Source: Rhodoferax sp. WC2427
GTDB taxonomy: Bacteria > Pseudomonadota > Gammaproteobacteria > Burkholderiales > Burkholderiaceae_C
Direction of reading: 5' to 3'
Assembly: GCF_040822085.1 (NCBI RefSeq)
Contig: NZ_CP162006.1
Location: forward strand, 1,984,001-2,048,000
Length of the DNA: 64,000 nt
Shown: piece after piece, positions 28,229 to 38,141 of the stretch
Layout of the letters: each line of letters begins with the position of its first letter
Position numbering within the stretch: the stretch's first letter is position 1
Translations under genes and position numbers: made by a program
Notes under the pieces: generated by a model
Database searches by the model: none
Seen by the model: only the letters and a program-made list of their open reading frames with translations
Told to the model about the DNA's origin: nothing

Positions 28229-28930
28229 ATGCTCACACTTCGCAAATCCCAAGACCGTGGCCACGCCGACCATGGCTGGCTCAAGTCGCACCACAGCTTT
28301 TCGTTTGCCGGTTACTTCGACGAAAAGCACATGGGCTGGGGCAACCTGCGCGTGATCAACGACGACACCATCACCCCCGGTGCCGGCTTTGGCACCCACG
28401 GCCACCGCGACATGGAAATCATCAGCTACGTGCTGCAAGGCGAGTTGGCGCACCGCGACACCATGGGCAACGTCAAGGGCATTCCGCCCGGCGACGTGCA
28501 GCGCATGAGCGCAGGCCGCGGCGTGCAGCACAGCGAGTTCAACCATGCCGCCGACCAGACCACGCACTTTCTGCAAATCTGGATCGAGCCCAACGTCAAA
28601 GGCATCGCCCCCAGCTACGAGCAAAAGACCTTTGCCGAGAGCGAAAAGCGGGGCCTGCTGCGCCTGGTAGCCTCGCCCGACGGCGCCCAGGGTTCGGTGA
28701 CTTTGCACGCCGATGCACGCCTGTACGCCGGGCTGCTCGACGGCACGGAAACCGCTACCCTGGCGCTGGACCCGGCGCGCAAGAGCTATGTGCACCTGGT
28801 GCGTGGTGCGCTGGAAGTCAACGGCATCTTGCTTTCCACCGGCGATGCGCTGCTGATCGACCACGAAACCCAGCTCAGCCTGGACCATGCCAAACAGGCC
28901 GAAGTCCTGGTCTTTGACCTGGCTGCTTGA
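28229..28930 (+). CDS. pirin family protein (YhhW-like bicupin)
   Basis: This 233-residue bicupin has the metal-binding motif in GTHGHRDMEIISYVLQGELAHRD (three His in total with VQHSE further on, near 55-105), as in quercetinase-like pirins. Members bind Fe, Ni or Mn and some oxidise flavonols. ATG 28229 follows CAGGAG at seven bases. The ORF extends upstream without a ribosome site, so the shorter start was chosen. It is the first gene of a four-gene operon with DoxX, flavodoxin and a second pirin. Confidence 0.9.
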   Translation: MLTLRKSQDRGHADHGWLKSHHSFSFAGYFDEKHMGWGNLRVINDDTITPGAGFGTHGHRDMEIISYVLQGELAHRDTMGNVKGIPPGDVQRMSAGRGVQHSEFNHAADQTTHFLQIWIEPNVKGIAPSYEQKTFAESEKRGLLRLVASPDGAQGSVTLHADARLYAGLLDGTETATLALDPARKSYVHLVRGALEVNGILLSTGDALLIDHETQLSLDHAKQAEVLVFDLAA

Positions 28931-28959
28931 ATTTTTTAACCTCACTCTGAAAGAAAACC

Positions 28960-29370
28960 ATGTTTAAAACTCTCCAAAACCCCCTGAGCTTTGTTGGCCG
29001 CCTGCTGCTGGCCACCCTGTTTTTGCCCGCGGGCATCAGCAAAATCACCGGCTTTGCTGGCACCGTGGGCTACATCACCTCGGTCGGCCTGCCGTTCCCC
29101 ACGCTGGCCGCGCTGGCGGCCATTGCGGTGGAAGTGCTGGGTGGTCTGGCGCTGATTCTTGGCCTGGGCACCCGCTTGGCAGCGCTGGTGCTGGCCGGGT
29201 TCACCCTGGTGGCCAGCTTCTTCTTCCACGCCTACTGGGCCGTGCCCGCTGAAGCCGTGATGGTGACGCAGCTGCTGTTCATCAAAAATATCGCCGTCGT
29301 CGGTGGCCTGCTGACCGTGGCCGCCTGGGGTGCCGGTGCCTGGAGCCTGGATGCCAAACGCGGTGGCTGA
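28960..29370 (+). CDS. DoxX family membrane protein
   Basis: This 136-residue inner-membrane protein has four hydrophobic helices. The family pattern is in GRLLLATLFLPAGISKITGF near residue 12, plus the conserved glycine-rich second helix EVLGGLALILGLGTRLAA. DoxX proteins occur with oxidoreductases and are tied to thiol or quinone stress in some species; a biochemical role is not settled. It lies 29 bp after the pirin gene in the same operon. Confidence 0.9.
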   Translation: MFKTLQNPLSFVGRLLLATLFLPAGISKITGFAGTVGYITSVGLPFPTLAALAAIAVEVLGGLALILGLGTRLAALVLAGFTLVASFFFHAYWAVPAEAVMVTQLLFIKNIAVVGGLLTVAAWGAGAWSLDAKRGG

Positions 29371-29422
29371 TCTCCAGTAAAGTGTTTCCCGTTCGCTGTT
29401 TTTATCACCCTTGAAAGTCTGT

Positions 29423-29977
29423 ATGACCCAAACTGTTGTTGTGTACCACTCCGGCTACGGCCACACCCAGCGCGTAGCCCAGGCCGTGGCCGAAGGTGCC
29501 AGCGCCGAGCTGATCGCCATCGATGCCGAAGGCAATGTGTCTGAAGCCGGTTGGGCCTCGATCAACGCGGCCGATGCCGTCATCTTCGGCACGCCCACCT
29601 ATATGGGTGGCCCGAGCTGGCAGTTCAAGAAATTTGCCGATGCCACCAGCAAGGCCTGGTTCACCAGCGCCTGGAAAGACAAAGTGTTTGGCGGCTTCAC
29701 CAACAGCGCCAGCTTCAGCGGCGACAAGCAGGTCACCTTGATCTATCTGCAGACGCTGGCGTCGCAGCAAGGCGGCATCTGGGTCAGCCTGGGCCAAATG
29801 CCCAGCAACACCAAGGCCGCAACCCGTACCGACCTGAACAACCTGGGTGGCTCGGTCGGCGTGCTGGTGCAGTCGCCCTCGGACTCCAGCCCCGCTGAAA
29901 TGTCGCAAGGCGACCTGGACACCGCCAAGCACTACGGCAAACGTGTTGCAGACATCACCGCCAAATTTCTGGCCTAA
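29423..29977 (+). CDS. flavodoxin family protein (WrbA/NQO-like)
   Basis: This 184-residue FMN-binding protein has the phosphate-binding loop HSGYGHTQRVAQA (near 9-20) and the FMN ring contacts FGTPTYMGGPSWQFKKF (near 62). The C-terminal part has the usual Rossmann-like pattern. It is likely an NAD(P)H-dependent quinone or related reductase. ATG 29423 is used; the reading frame opens at a TTG four codons earlier. It stands between DoxX and the second pirin, a typical redox-stress operon. Confidence 0.88.
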   Translation: MTQTVVVYHSGYGHTQRVAQAVAEGASAELIAIDAEGNVSEAGWASINAADAVIFGTPTYMGGPSWQFKKFADATSKAWFTSAWKDKVFGGFTNSASFSGDKQVTLIYLQTLASQQGGIWVSLGQMPSNTKAATRTDLNNLGGSVGVLVQSPSDSSPAEMSQGDLDTAKHYGKRVADITAKFLA

Positions 29978-30002
29978 CTGTTGACCCCCTAGGAGCCCGA
30001 CC

Positions 30003-30875
30003 ATGCCCATCGCCCTGCAACTCACCGGCCATGCCAAAGATTTGGGGGGCGGCTTCGTGGTGCGCCGGGTGCTGCCCGCCGCCGCGCGGCAGTCGGTCGG
30101 GCCCTTTTTGTTTTTTGACCACTTCGGTCCCGTGACCGTGCCGCCTGGCGGGGGCCACGCGGTGCGTCCCCACCCGCACATCGGGCTGGCCACGGTCACT
30201 TATTTATTTGAAGGCGCGATGCTGCACAGCGACAGCCTGGGCTACGTGCAACAGATCGCGCCGGGCGCCATCAACTGGATGACCGCCGGGCGCGGCATCG
30301 TCCATTCCGAGCGGCCACCACCGGCCATGGCCACCACCGCCTACACCAACCACGGCATCCAGCTCTGGGCCGCGCTGCCGCAGGCCTTTGAAGAGGTGGA
30401 GCCCAGCTTCACCCACACCCCCGCCGAGGCCATTCCCGAACTGACTGTGGGCGATGCCCAGGTGCGCGTGCTGATCGGCCAGGCCTGGGGCCAGACTTCG
30501 CCAGTGGCCACCTTTGCACCCACCCTGTACCTGGACATTGCGCTGCCCGCCGGTGGCCAGCTGGACCTGCCGCCACTGGCGCAGGAGCTGGCGGTGTACC
30601 CGGTGGAGGACGGTGTGGAGGTGGACGGCACCCCGCTGGCCGCCCGCACCCTGGCGTTGCTGCAGCCCGGTGTGACCACGCAGATCCGCGCCACCGCTGC
30701 CGTTCGCCTGCTGGTGATCGGCGGCGACCCGCTGGACGGCCACCGCTTCATCAGCTGGAACTTCGTCTCCAGCCGCAAAGAGCGCATCCTGCAAGCCGAA
30801 GGGGACTGGCAAGCCCAGCGCATGGGGCAGGTGCCGGGGGATGCGGAGTTTATTCCGCTGCCGGAGAAGCATTAG
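30003..30875 (+). CDS. pirin family protein (second copy, full-length type)
   Basis: This 290-residue pirin has the metal site in RPHPHIGLATVTYLFEG and the RGIVHSERP segment near residue 98. It is longer than the first pirin and has the C-terminal pirin domain ending KERILQAEGDWQAQRMG near the end. It follows the flavodoxin gene by 25 bp with AGGAG upstream. Its TAG stop lies at the edge of dispersed repeat copy 5. It is probably an iron-binding cupin; the substrate is unknown. Confidence 0.9.
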   Translation: MPIALQLTGHAKDLGGGFVVRRVLPAAARQSVGPFLFFDHFGPVTVPPGGGHAVRPHPHIGLATVTYLFEGAMLHSDSLGYVQQIAPGAINWMTAGRGIVHSERPPPAMATTAYTNHGIQLWAALPQAFEEVEPSFTHTPAEAIPELTVGDAQVRVLIGQAWGQTSPVATFAPTLYLDIALPAGGQLDLPPLAQELAVYPVEDGVEVDGTPLAARTLALLQPGVTTQIRATAAVRLLVIGGDPLDGHRFISWNFVSSRKERILQAEGDWQAQRMGQVPGDAEFIPLPEKH

Positions 30876-30930
30876 CTATTGAATTTGTAGCTGCTTGTGC
30901 TGGTTCTATCAGCGCTGGTAGCCGTTTTGG
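30872..30930 (+). repeat. dispersed hairpin repeat, copy 5
   Basis: TTAGCTATTGAATTTGTAGC, then TGCTTGTGCTGGTTCTATCA and GCGCTGGTAGCCG, a diverged copy. The TAG stop of the second pirin gene is the start of the element. It is followed by about 200 bp without a gene up to the attC-like site. Confidence 0.65.
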
Positions 30931-31126
30931 TGTCTCTCTTCCGTTTCGGGTGGTGCACCACTGGGTGCCGGCTGGAGAGCTGGCGGGTTTGACGGGTTGG
31001 CTGTCGGTTGATTGGGTGGCAGGGCTGGCTACCGACAGCAACAGGCTGTTGTGGTCTAGCGGGCCATGGTCGCGATCTTCATGACCTGGTGGACCGCAAA
31101 CGTCGTGCTAGAGATCTGTTTTTACA

Positions 31127-31197
31127 GCTTCAACGTTTGAATTTACCGGACTGGCGCGGCTTGTCGCGACAGGTCCGGTGGAATGAATTGTTAGCCG
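31127..31197 (-). repeat. attC-like recombination site of an integron gene cassette
   Basis: Read on the minus strand right after the stop of the 245-residue gene: R-double-prime-like CGGCTAAC, then AATTCATTCCA, a core hairpin ACCGGAC...GTCCGGT with inner TGTCGCG/CGCGCCA, then TAAATTCAAAC and GTTGAAGC. The opening CTAACAATTCATTC is very like the left end of many attC sites. The GTT triplet follows at the other end, about 70 bp in all. The outer stem is imperfect, as is usual for attC. Confidence 0.6.
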
Positions 31198-31950
31198 TCA
31201 CTGCGGCCGCTCCTTCATAAGAGCTGCTTTCGAGGCTGGAATAAGAACGTCTCGACCAGCACCTATGATTGGAAGCAAAAAATCGTTTGCGTTCCTGATG
31301 ACGTGAGGCCCAAGTCGGTACCCGCGCCCTTCCCAAGCAGCCTCGCCCGGCTCTCCTACAAGCACAATCTGTTGACAACCGTTCCTACACGTGTAGACGG
31401 TTTCTTTTCCTTGGCGGGAGATTGTCGCTTGACTGAGTGTTTGTTTCGCCCCGCAAGTTGGGCACGACGTATTGATTTCTTGATCAGTGGGTAACCGCGC
31501 TCCCTGTGGAGCAGTGAGTTGACCGACCAAAACATCTTCCACACGCACGAGTTCGGGAACCAGGCTGAGCCCCAAGAACGCTACCCCAAGGCCCGAGAGA
31601 AAACGGCCGAGCGATTCGTCAGCATTAGAGACTCCGGCATGCGCGCCGGCCCCACCGGCTGCGGCCATGAACTCTTGGACAAGGCGCGCCTCTCTACCCC
31701 GGAGGAGACCAGCAGATTCGAGCGCGCTACGCGCTTCGCCGCCTTTCTTCTTCGTGCTGAGGCGAAGCGCTGCGACTTCATTGAATAGCGCCTCAAGGGC
31801 CGCACGCACTTGCGCGTTCGTAGACTCCCATTCCGATCGGTCTAAGGCTGACTTGGAAAGTTCGAAGTGACGGGCCGCCTCGGCGAACCCTTGACGTTGA
31901 AGGCGTTCCATCAGCGACTGAAAGTGTTCAGACATGGTGGTGACGGTTAA
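31134..31950 (-). mobile_element. putative solitary integron gene cassette
   Basis: The 245-residue gene is followed by an attC-like site. Before its start codon lies GTTAACCGTC (minus strand, 31951-31942). That sequence is the reverse complement, with one mismatch, of GACGGCTAAC at the left end of the attC-like site. In a real cassette the first bases (TTRRRY) and the first arm of its own attC are complementary in just this way, because they are joined in the circular form. Predicted ends: after G at 31951 and at G of GTT at 31134 (minus strand). No integrase or further cassette is visible in the window. Confidence 0.55.
31198..31935 (-). CDS. cassette-borne unknown protein with zinc ribbon
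   Basis: This 245-residue protein starts at ATG 31935; the frame runs further upstream without support. The N-terminal 120 residues are helical with regularly spaced Ala/Leu and a GGAGAHAGVS segment near 103, a pattern seen in HEPN-like and DUF4145-like helical domains. A treble cysteine set CPTCG ... TCRNGC (near 160-192) forms a zinc ribbon, followed by GEPGEAAWEGRGYRLGPH. There is no signal peptide or membrane helix. Lower coding regularity than its neighbours and flanking cassette-like ends suggest horizontal transfer. HEPN relation and any defence role are speculation; no function is assigned. Confidence 0.72.
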   Translation of the reverse strand: MSEHFQSLMERLQRQGFAEAARHFELSKSALDRSEWESTNAQVRAALEALFNEVAALRLSTKKKGGEARSALESAGLLRGREARLVQEFMAAAGGAGAHAGVSNADESLGRFLSGLGVAFLGLSLVPELVRVEDVLVGQLTAPQGARLPTDQEINTSCPTCGAKQTLSQATISRQGKETVYTCRNGCQQIVLVGEPGEAAWEGRGYRLGPHVIRNANDFLLPIIGAGRDVLIPASKAALMKERPQ

Positions 31951-31971
31951 CGTGATGTACACCGCAAACCC

Positions 31972-32004
31972 TGAGGTTTAAATCGGCTGTTGAGGTTTAA
32001 ATCG
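31972..32004. repeat. two direct repeats of 14 bp upstream of the cassette gene
   Basis: TGAGGTTTAAATCG occurs at 31972-31985 and 31991-32004, a 19-bp period, 37-70 bp upstream of the cassette gene start. This could be a tandem operator or a relic of insertion. No other gene is near. Confidence 0.55.
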
Positions 32005-32203
32005 TCCATCAAAATCTTCTGGAAACGGTTTGAAGACTGGTTTTTGATGCGGGTAATGGATTTTTTATACAGGTATAAAAATTCAGACAAACCCCGCATT
32101 CCAAGTGGGGCCACCACTATAGTTTGCCAAAGCCTTGCAGTAACGATAGCGCAGCCCGGGGCGTGTCTTAGCCAGGGGTGCGGGCACGTGCCCAAGGGCC
32201 GCC

Positions 32204-32354
32204 AATCCGCCAAAGGGGTCGGAGCACGAATGCGGGTTGGCAGGAGACACAACAACAGGGTTTTTAGCGCGCAATCGTGGTCCGACCCCATTGGCTATCG
32301 CCCGTGCAGTCGAGACAGGTAGCTTCTCTTTCGATAGTAAAAAACAGGAGCTGC
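32204..32354 (+). repeat. composite palindromic element, copy A
   Basis: This block of about 150 bp starts AATCCGCCAAAGGGGTCGGA. It contains 15-bp inverted arms (GCCAAAGGGGTCGGA at 32209-32223 and TCCGACCCCATTGGC at 32281-32295, one mismatch). It ends CTTTCGATAGTAAAAAACAG, where it runs into a dispersed hairpin repeat. A second copy lies at 32777. The layout is REP/MITE-like, and I see no gene in it. Confidence 0.75.
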
Positions 32355-32400
32355 TTGCGTCCATTCCATAAGCGCTGGCATCCTTTTCGGCACCTGAAAA
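32335..32400 (+). repeat. dispersed hairpin repeat, copy 6
   Basis: TAGTAAAAAACAGGAGCTGC, then TTGCGTCCATTCCATAAGCG, CTGGCATCCTTTTCGG. It is a diverged member of the hairpin family, fused to the right end of composite element A. Confidence 0.65.
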
Positions 32401-32420
32401 TAGGCCTAAAAATCTGAAAT

Positions 32421-32776
32421 GGACGAACGCAGCGGCTTTGCCGATGTGAACCAAGCCAAGCGCCGCGCCGAGCTCGCGCCCTAGGCGCGATGCCCGGCGT
32501 AGCCGGGCCGATCCCGCTCCCCGGGGTCCCCATCTGTGTGCGCCGAGGAGCACAGCTTTGGGCGGATCAGGGCTGGCGTTGTTTGAGCGCCAGCGAGTTT
32601 AGCCAGACCCCGCCCAAAGCGCGCACCGCAGGTTCCCGCAGCGAAAGCGGAGGGCGCAGACAGTTGGGGCGCCTTTCTTTTGGTGTCTTTTCTTTTGCGT
32701 AAAAGAAAAGATACTGCGCCGCCGGGCGCACCACCCGGCCGACGATGCTCGCAGGCACCCAGAAAACGTCAACGCA
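32421..32776. other. gene-free GC-rich intergenic element between the two composite repeats
   Basis: No frame here has credible coding character. The stretch holds a 7-bp stem with 3-nt loop (GCCCGGC/GCCGGGC, 32492-32508), a CCGCCCAAAGC-type motif and, at 32686-32711, a perfect 11-bp T/A-rich hairpin. The run from about 32480 to 32720 is of a type I associate with dispersed intergenic elements often mis-called as short hypothetical genes in Burkholderiales. That association is recollection, not a search result. Confidence 0.5.
32686..32711. terminator. perfect T/A-rich hairpin
   Basis: TCTTTTCTTTT and AAAAGAAAAGA flank a 4-nt GCGT loop, with the stem extended by weaker pairs. There is no neighbouring gene that it obviously terminates, so it is probably part of the intergenic element rather than a gene terminator. 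Confidence 0.5.
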
Positions 32777-32926
32777 AATCCGCCAATAGGGGTCGGAGCC
32801 CAAATGCGGGATGCAGCCCTCTTGTACCGCCAGCAAGCTGCGCGCAATTGGGATCCGACCCCCATTGGCTACCGCCCGTACACCCCACAGATTGCTTCTC
32901 TTTTGATAGTAAAAAACAGGAGCTGC
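32777..32926 (+). repeat. composite palindromic element, copy B
   Basis: This is the second copy of the element at 32204. It shares AATCCGCCAA, GGGGTCGGAGC, AATGCGGG, GCGCGCAAT, TCCGACCCC, ATTGGCTA and GATAGTAAAAAACAGGAGCT in the same order. Inverted arms GCCAATAGGGGTCGGA / TCCGACCCCCATTGGC have one mismatch. It runs straight into dispersed repeat copy 7. Confidence 0.75.
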
Positions 32927-32975
32927 CCACGCTTACGCAATAAGCGCAGGCAGTGTTTTTTTAACCTCAAAATAG
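32907..32975 (+). repeat. dispersed hairpin repeat, copy 7
   Basis: TAGTAAAAAACAGGAGCTGC, then CCACGCTTACGCAATAAGCG, CAGGCAGTGTTTTTTTAACC. The arms GCTGCC..GCTTA and TAAGC..GGCAG pair well and a T-run follows, so this copy could terminate transcription. Confidence 0.75.
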
Positions 32976-33065
32976 GCCAAAAAACCCAGAACTGGCACGA
33001 TGGGCCGGTCATGGCCATCCGCTGGTGAAATCAGCCCCAGCAGCCCATTGCCCATAAACCCCGTT

Positions 33066-35997
<2,932 letters not shown>

Positions 35998-36028
35998 GGT
36001 AAATAGGGGATAGGGGGTTGGCAACTCT

Positions 36029-36078
36029 ACCCTCACCCCAACCCTCTCCCGCGCGCGGGAGAGGGTTGGGGTGAGGGT
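36029..36078. repeat. perfect 25-bp palindrome
   Basis: Two perfect 25-bp arms meet without a loop at 36053/36054; the arms begin ACCCTCACCCCAACCCTCTC and end CGCG. It lies between the binding-protein gene and the dehydratase gene, 32 bp upstream of the dehydratase start. Palindromes of this CCCTCACCCCAACCC type are, to my knowledge, common between genes in Burkholderiales and Xanthomonas. Here it may end most transcripts of the transporter genes or lower dehydratase expression. Confidence 0.9.
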
Positions 36079-36120
36079 GGAAACTTGGCGTGGTTTTGGG
36101 CACGCCAAGAGATTCAGGTT

Positions 36121-37068
36121 TTAGTCGTACAGCACCGCAGCGATCTTGGGCTCGTCGATGTTGGACTTGTCGTAGAAGTAGAAGCCGGTGTCGATGATCT
36201 TGGGCAGCTTTTCGCCCTTGAGTGCCTTGACGGCGGCTTCGACGGTCTTGTAGCCAATGCCCACCGGGTTCTGGGTGATGGCCCCGGCCATGGCACCGCT
36301 GCGCACGGCTTCTTTTTGCTGCTTGCCCGAGTCGTAGCCGATGATGACGATGCTGCGCTTCATCTCCTTGGCACCGTTGAGCACGCCGATGGCCGAGCCC
36401 TCATTGGCACCAAAAATGCCTTTGATGTTGGGGTTGGCTTGCAGGATGGACTTGGTGATTTCGGTGGACTTCAACTGGTCGCCGCCGCCGTATTGCACGC
36501 TGACAATCTTGATGTTGGGGTAGGTCGATTTGATACGTTCCACAAAGCCGTCGCGGCGGTCCACACCGGTGCGGCTGGTCTGGTCGTGCACCACCAGCGC
36601 CACTTCACCGGCCTTGCCGATCAGGCCGGCCATCTTGTCGGCGGCCAGGGCAGCAGCGGCCTTGTTGTCGGTGGTGGCGGTAGTGACGGGGATGTCGCTG
36701 TCCACACCCGAGTCAAACGCGACCACCGGGATCTTGGCGGCCTGGGCCTTTTTCAGCAGCGGAATGGCGGCCTGGCTGTCGAGTGCGGCAAAACCAATGG
36801 CCGAAGGCTTCTTGGCCAGGGCCGAGGACAGCATGTCGATTTGCTTGTCCACCATGGCTTCGGTCTCGGGGCCTTCGAAGGTGACCTTGACCTTCAGGTC
36901 TTTGCCCGCCTGGTCGGCACCTTGCTTCACGGCCTGCCAGAACTGGTGCTGGAAGCCCTTGGACACCAGCGGAATGTAAATTTCATCGGCTGCAAAGCTT
37001 TTGCCGGTAATCAGGCTGGTCAGGCTGAAACCAACAGCCAGGCAAATCAGTTTTCTTTTAAAAATCAT
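36121..37068 (-). CDS. sugar ABC transporter periplasmic binding protein (ribose type)
   Basis: This 315-residue type-I sugar-binding protein has a signal peptide (hydrophobic residues 7-24, ending SFAA). Family features are IYIPLVSKGFQHQFWQAVKQ at the start, PVVAFDSGVDSD near 115, VVHDQTSRTGVDRRDGF near 160 and GIFGANEGSAIGVL near 215. TGGAGAT precedes the ATG at 37068. It is the binding component for the permease and ATPase upstream. Because it is encoded with fucose-pathway enzymes, the ligand is probably L-fucose; this is inferred. Confidence 0.9.
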   Translation of the reverse strand: MIFKRKLICLAVGFSLTSLITGKSFAADEIYIPLVSKGFQHQFWQAVKQGADQAGKDLKVKVTFEGPETEAMVDKQIDMLSSALAKKPSAIGFAALDSQAAIPLLKKAQAAKIPVVAFDSGVDSDIPVTTATTDNKAAAALAADKMAGLIGKAGEVALVVHDQTSRTGVDRRDGFVERIKSTYPNIKIVSVQYGGGDQLKSTEITKSILQANPNIKGIFGANEGSAIGVLNGAKEMKRSIVIIGYDSGKQQKEAVRSGAMAGAITQNPVGIGYKTVEAAVKALKGEKLPKIIDTGFYFYDKSNIDEPKIAAVLYD

Positions 37069-37129
37069 GTCATATCTCCAAATATTATAGGTATCGAAAT
37101 TGCGGATGGGTGCATGAAATACTCGTGGG

Positions 37130-38125
37130 TTATTTGCGCCTCCTTAAAATATCAGCGTACACCGCCAAAATAATGATGATTCCGGTAATCACGGTCTGCC
37201 ACTCCTGGGCCACCGACATAATGCGCAGCCCGTTGGTCAAAACGCTCATGATGAAAGCGCCAATAATCGTGCCCAATATCGTGCCCGCCCCGCCGCTGAG
37301 CGAGGTGCCGCCAATCACCACCGCCGCAATCGCATCCAACTCATAACCTTGCCCCAGCGCAGGCTGGGCGGAATTGAGGCGCGAGGCGATCAGCAAGCCG
37401 GCAATGCCGCAAATGGCGCCGTTGAGCGAATAGATAATGATTTTCCAACGGTCGACATTCACACCGGATAAACGCACGGCTTCTTCGTTGCTGCCCAGGG
37501 CGAAGGTGTAGCTGCCCAAAATGGTCTTGTTCAAAATAAGGCTGGATACCACTGCCACCACAAACAAAATCAGCACCGCATTGGGAATCGGCAGGCTGGG
37601 GAAGAAATAGCCGATGAGCGATTCTTGCGAGATATACGAGAAATTCGGGGTGTCGTTGAAGTAAATGGGCTTGGTGCCCGAAATCACCAATGACAGGCCT
37701 TTGAGCAGCATCATCATGCCCAGCGTGGCAATGAAGGGCGGGATCTTCAGCTTGGCAATCAAGAAGCCCGACACCCAGCCCGCCAGCGCGCCAAACACAA
37801 TCGCCGCCGCCACGCCCAGGTACATGGGCAGGCCCCAGTAGGTCATGAACACGCCGGCCATCACGGCGCAAAACGTCATCAGCGTGCCCACCGACAAATC
37901 AATGCCGGAGGTGATGATCACGAAGGTGCAGGCAATCGCCAGCACGCCGTTCACCGCCGTGGCCTGCAATATGCCGACCAGGTTGTCGGTTTGCAAGAAG
38001 TTGGGCGAGGCGGCACTGAAAAACACCATCAGCCCCACCAGGCTGGTAAAGGCCAGCAGTTTTTGCCGGGTGCTTTGGCTGAACAGGGCGGCCTTGAGGC
38101 GTTGCGCGGGGGATAGGTTGGACAT
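37130..38125 (-). CDS. sugar ABC transporter permease (RbsC type)
   Basis: This permease of about 331 residues has eight to ten hydrophobic helices. Signatures are ITSGIDLSVGTLM near residue 58, IATLGMMMLLKGLSLVISGT near 130 and DAIAAVVIGGTSLSGGAGTI near 265, all typical of RbsC/AraH. ATG 38125 was chosen (MSNLSPAQ); a GTG at 38161 in the same frame overlaps the ATPase gene end by 20 bp and is also possible. It works with the ATPase at 38142 and the binding protein at 36121. Confidence 0.9.
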   Translation of the reverse strand: MSNLSPAQRLKAALFSQSTRQKLLAFTSLVGLMVFFSAASPNFLQTDNLVGILQATAVNGVLAIACTFVIITSGIDLSVGTLMTFCAVMAGVFMTYWGLPMYLGVAAAIVFGALAGWVSGFLIAKLKIPPFIATLGMMMLLKGLSLVISGTKPIYFNDTPNFSYISQESLIGYFFPSLPIPNAVLILFVVAVVSSLILNKTILGSYTFALGSNEEAVRLSGVNVDRWKIIIYSLNGAICGIAGLLIASRLNSAQPALGQGYELDAIAAVVIGGTSLSGGAGTILGTIIGAFIMSVLTNGLRIMSVAQEWQTVITGIIIILAVYADILRRRK

Positions 38126-38141
38126 GGGTGAGGTGGGTTTT

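Noticed and set aside
32083..33028. Several short open frames in the 32-33 kb patch
   Set aside because: They run through palindromes and dispersed repeats on both strands, with no ribosome sites or protein-like composition.
35998..36108. N-terminal extension of the fuconate dehydratase frame
   Set aside because: It reads through the 36029-36078 palindrome; the family N-terminus begins at the ATG at 35997.
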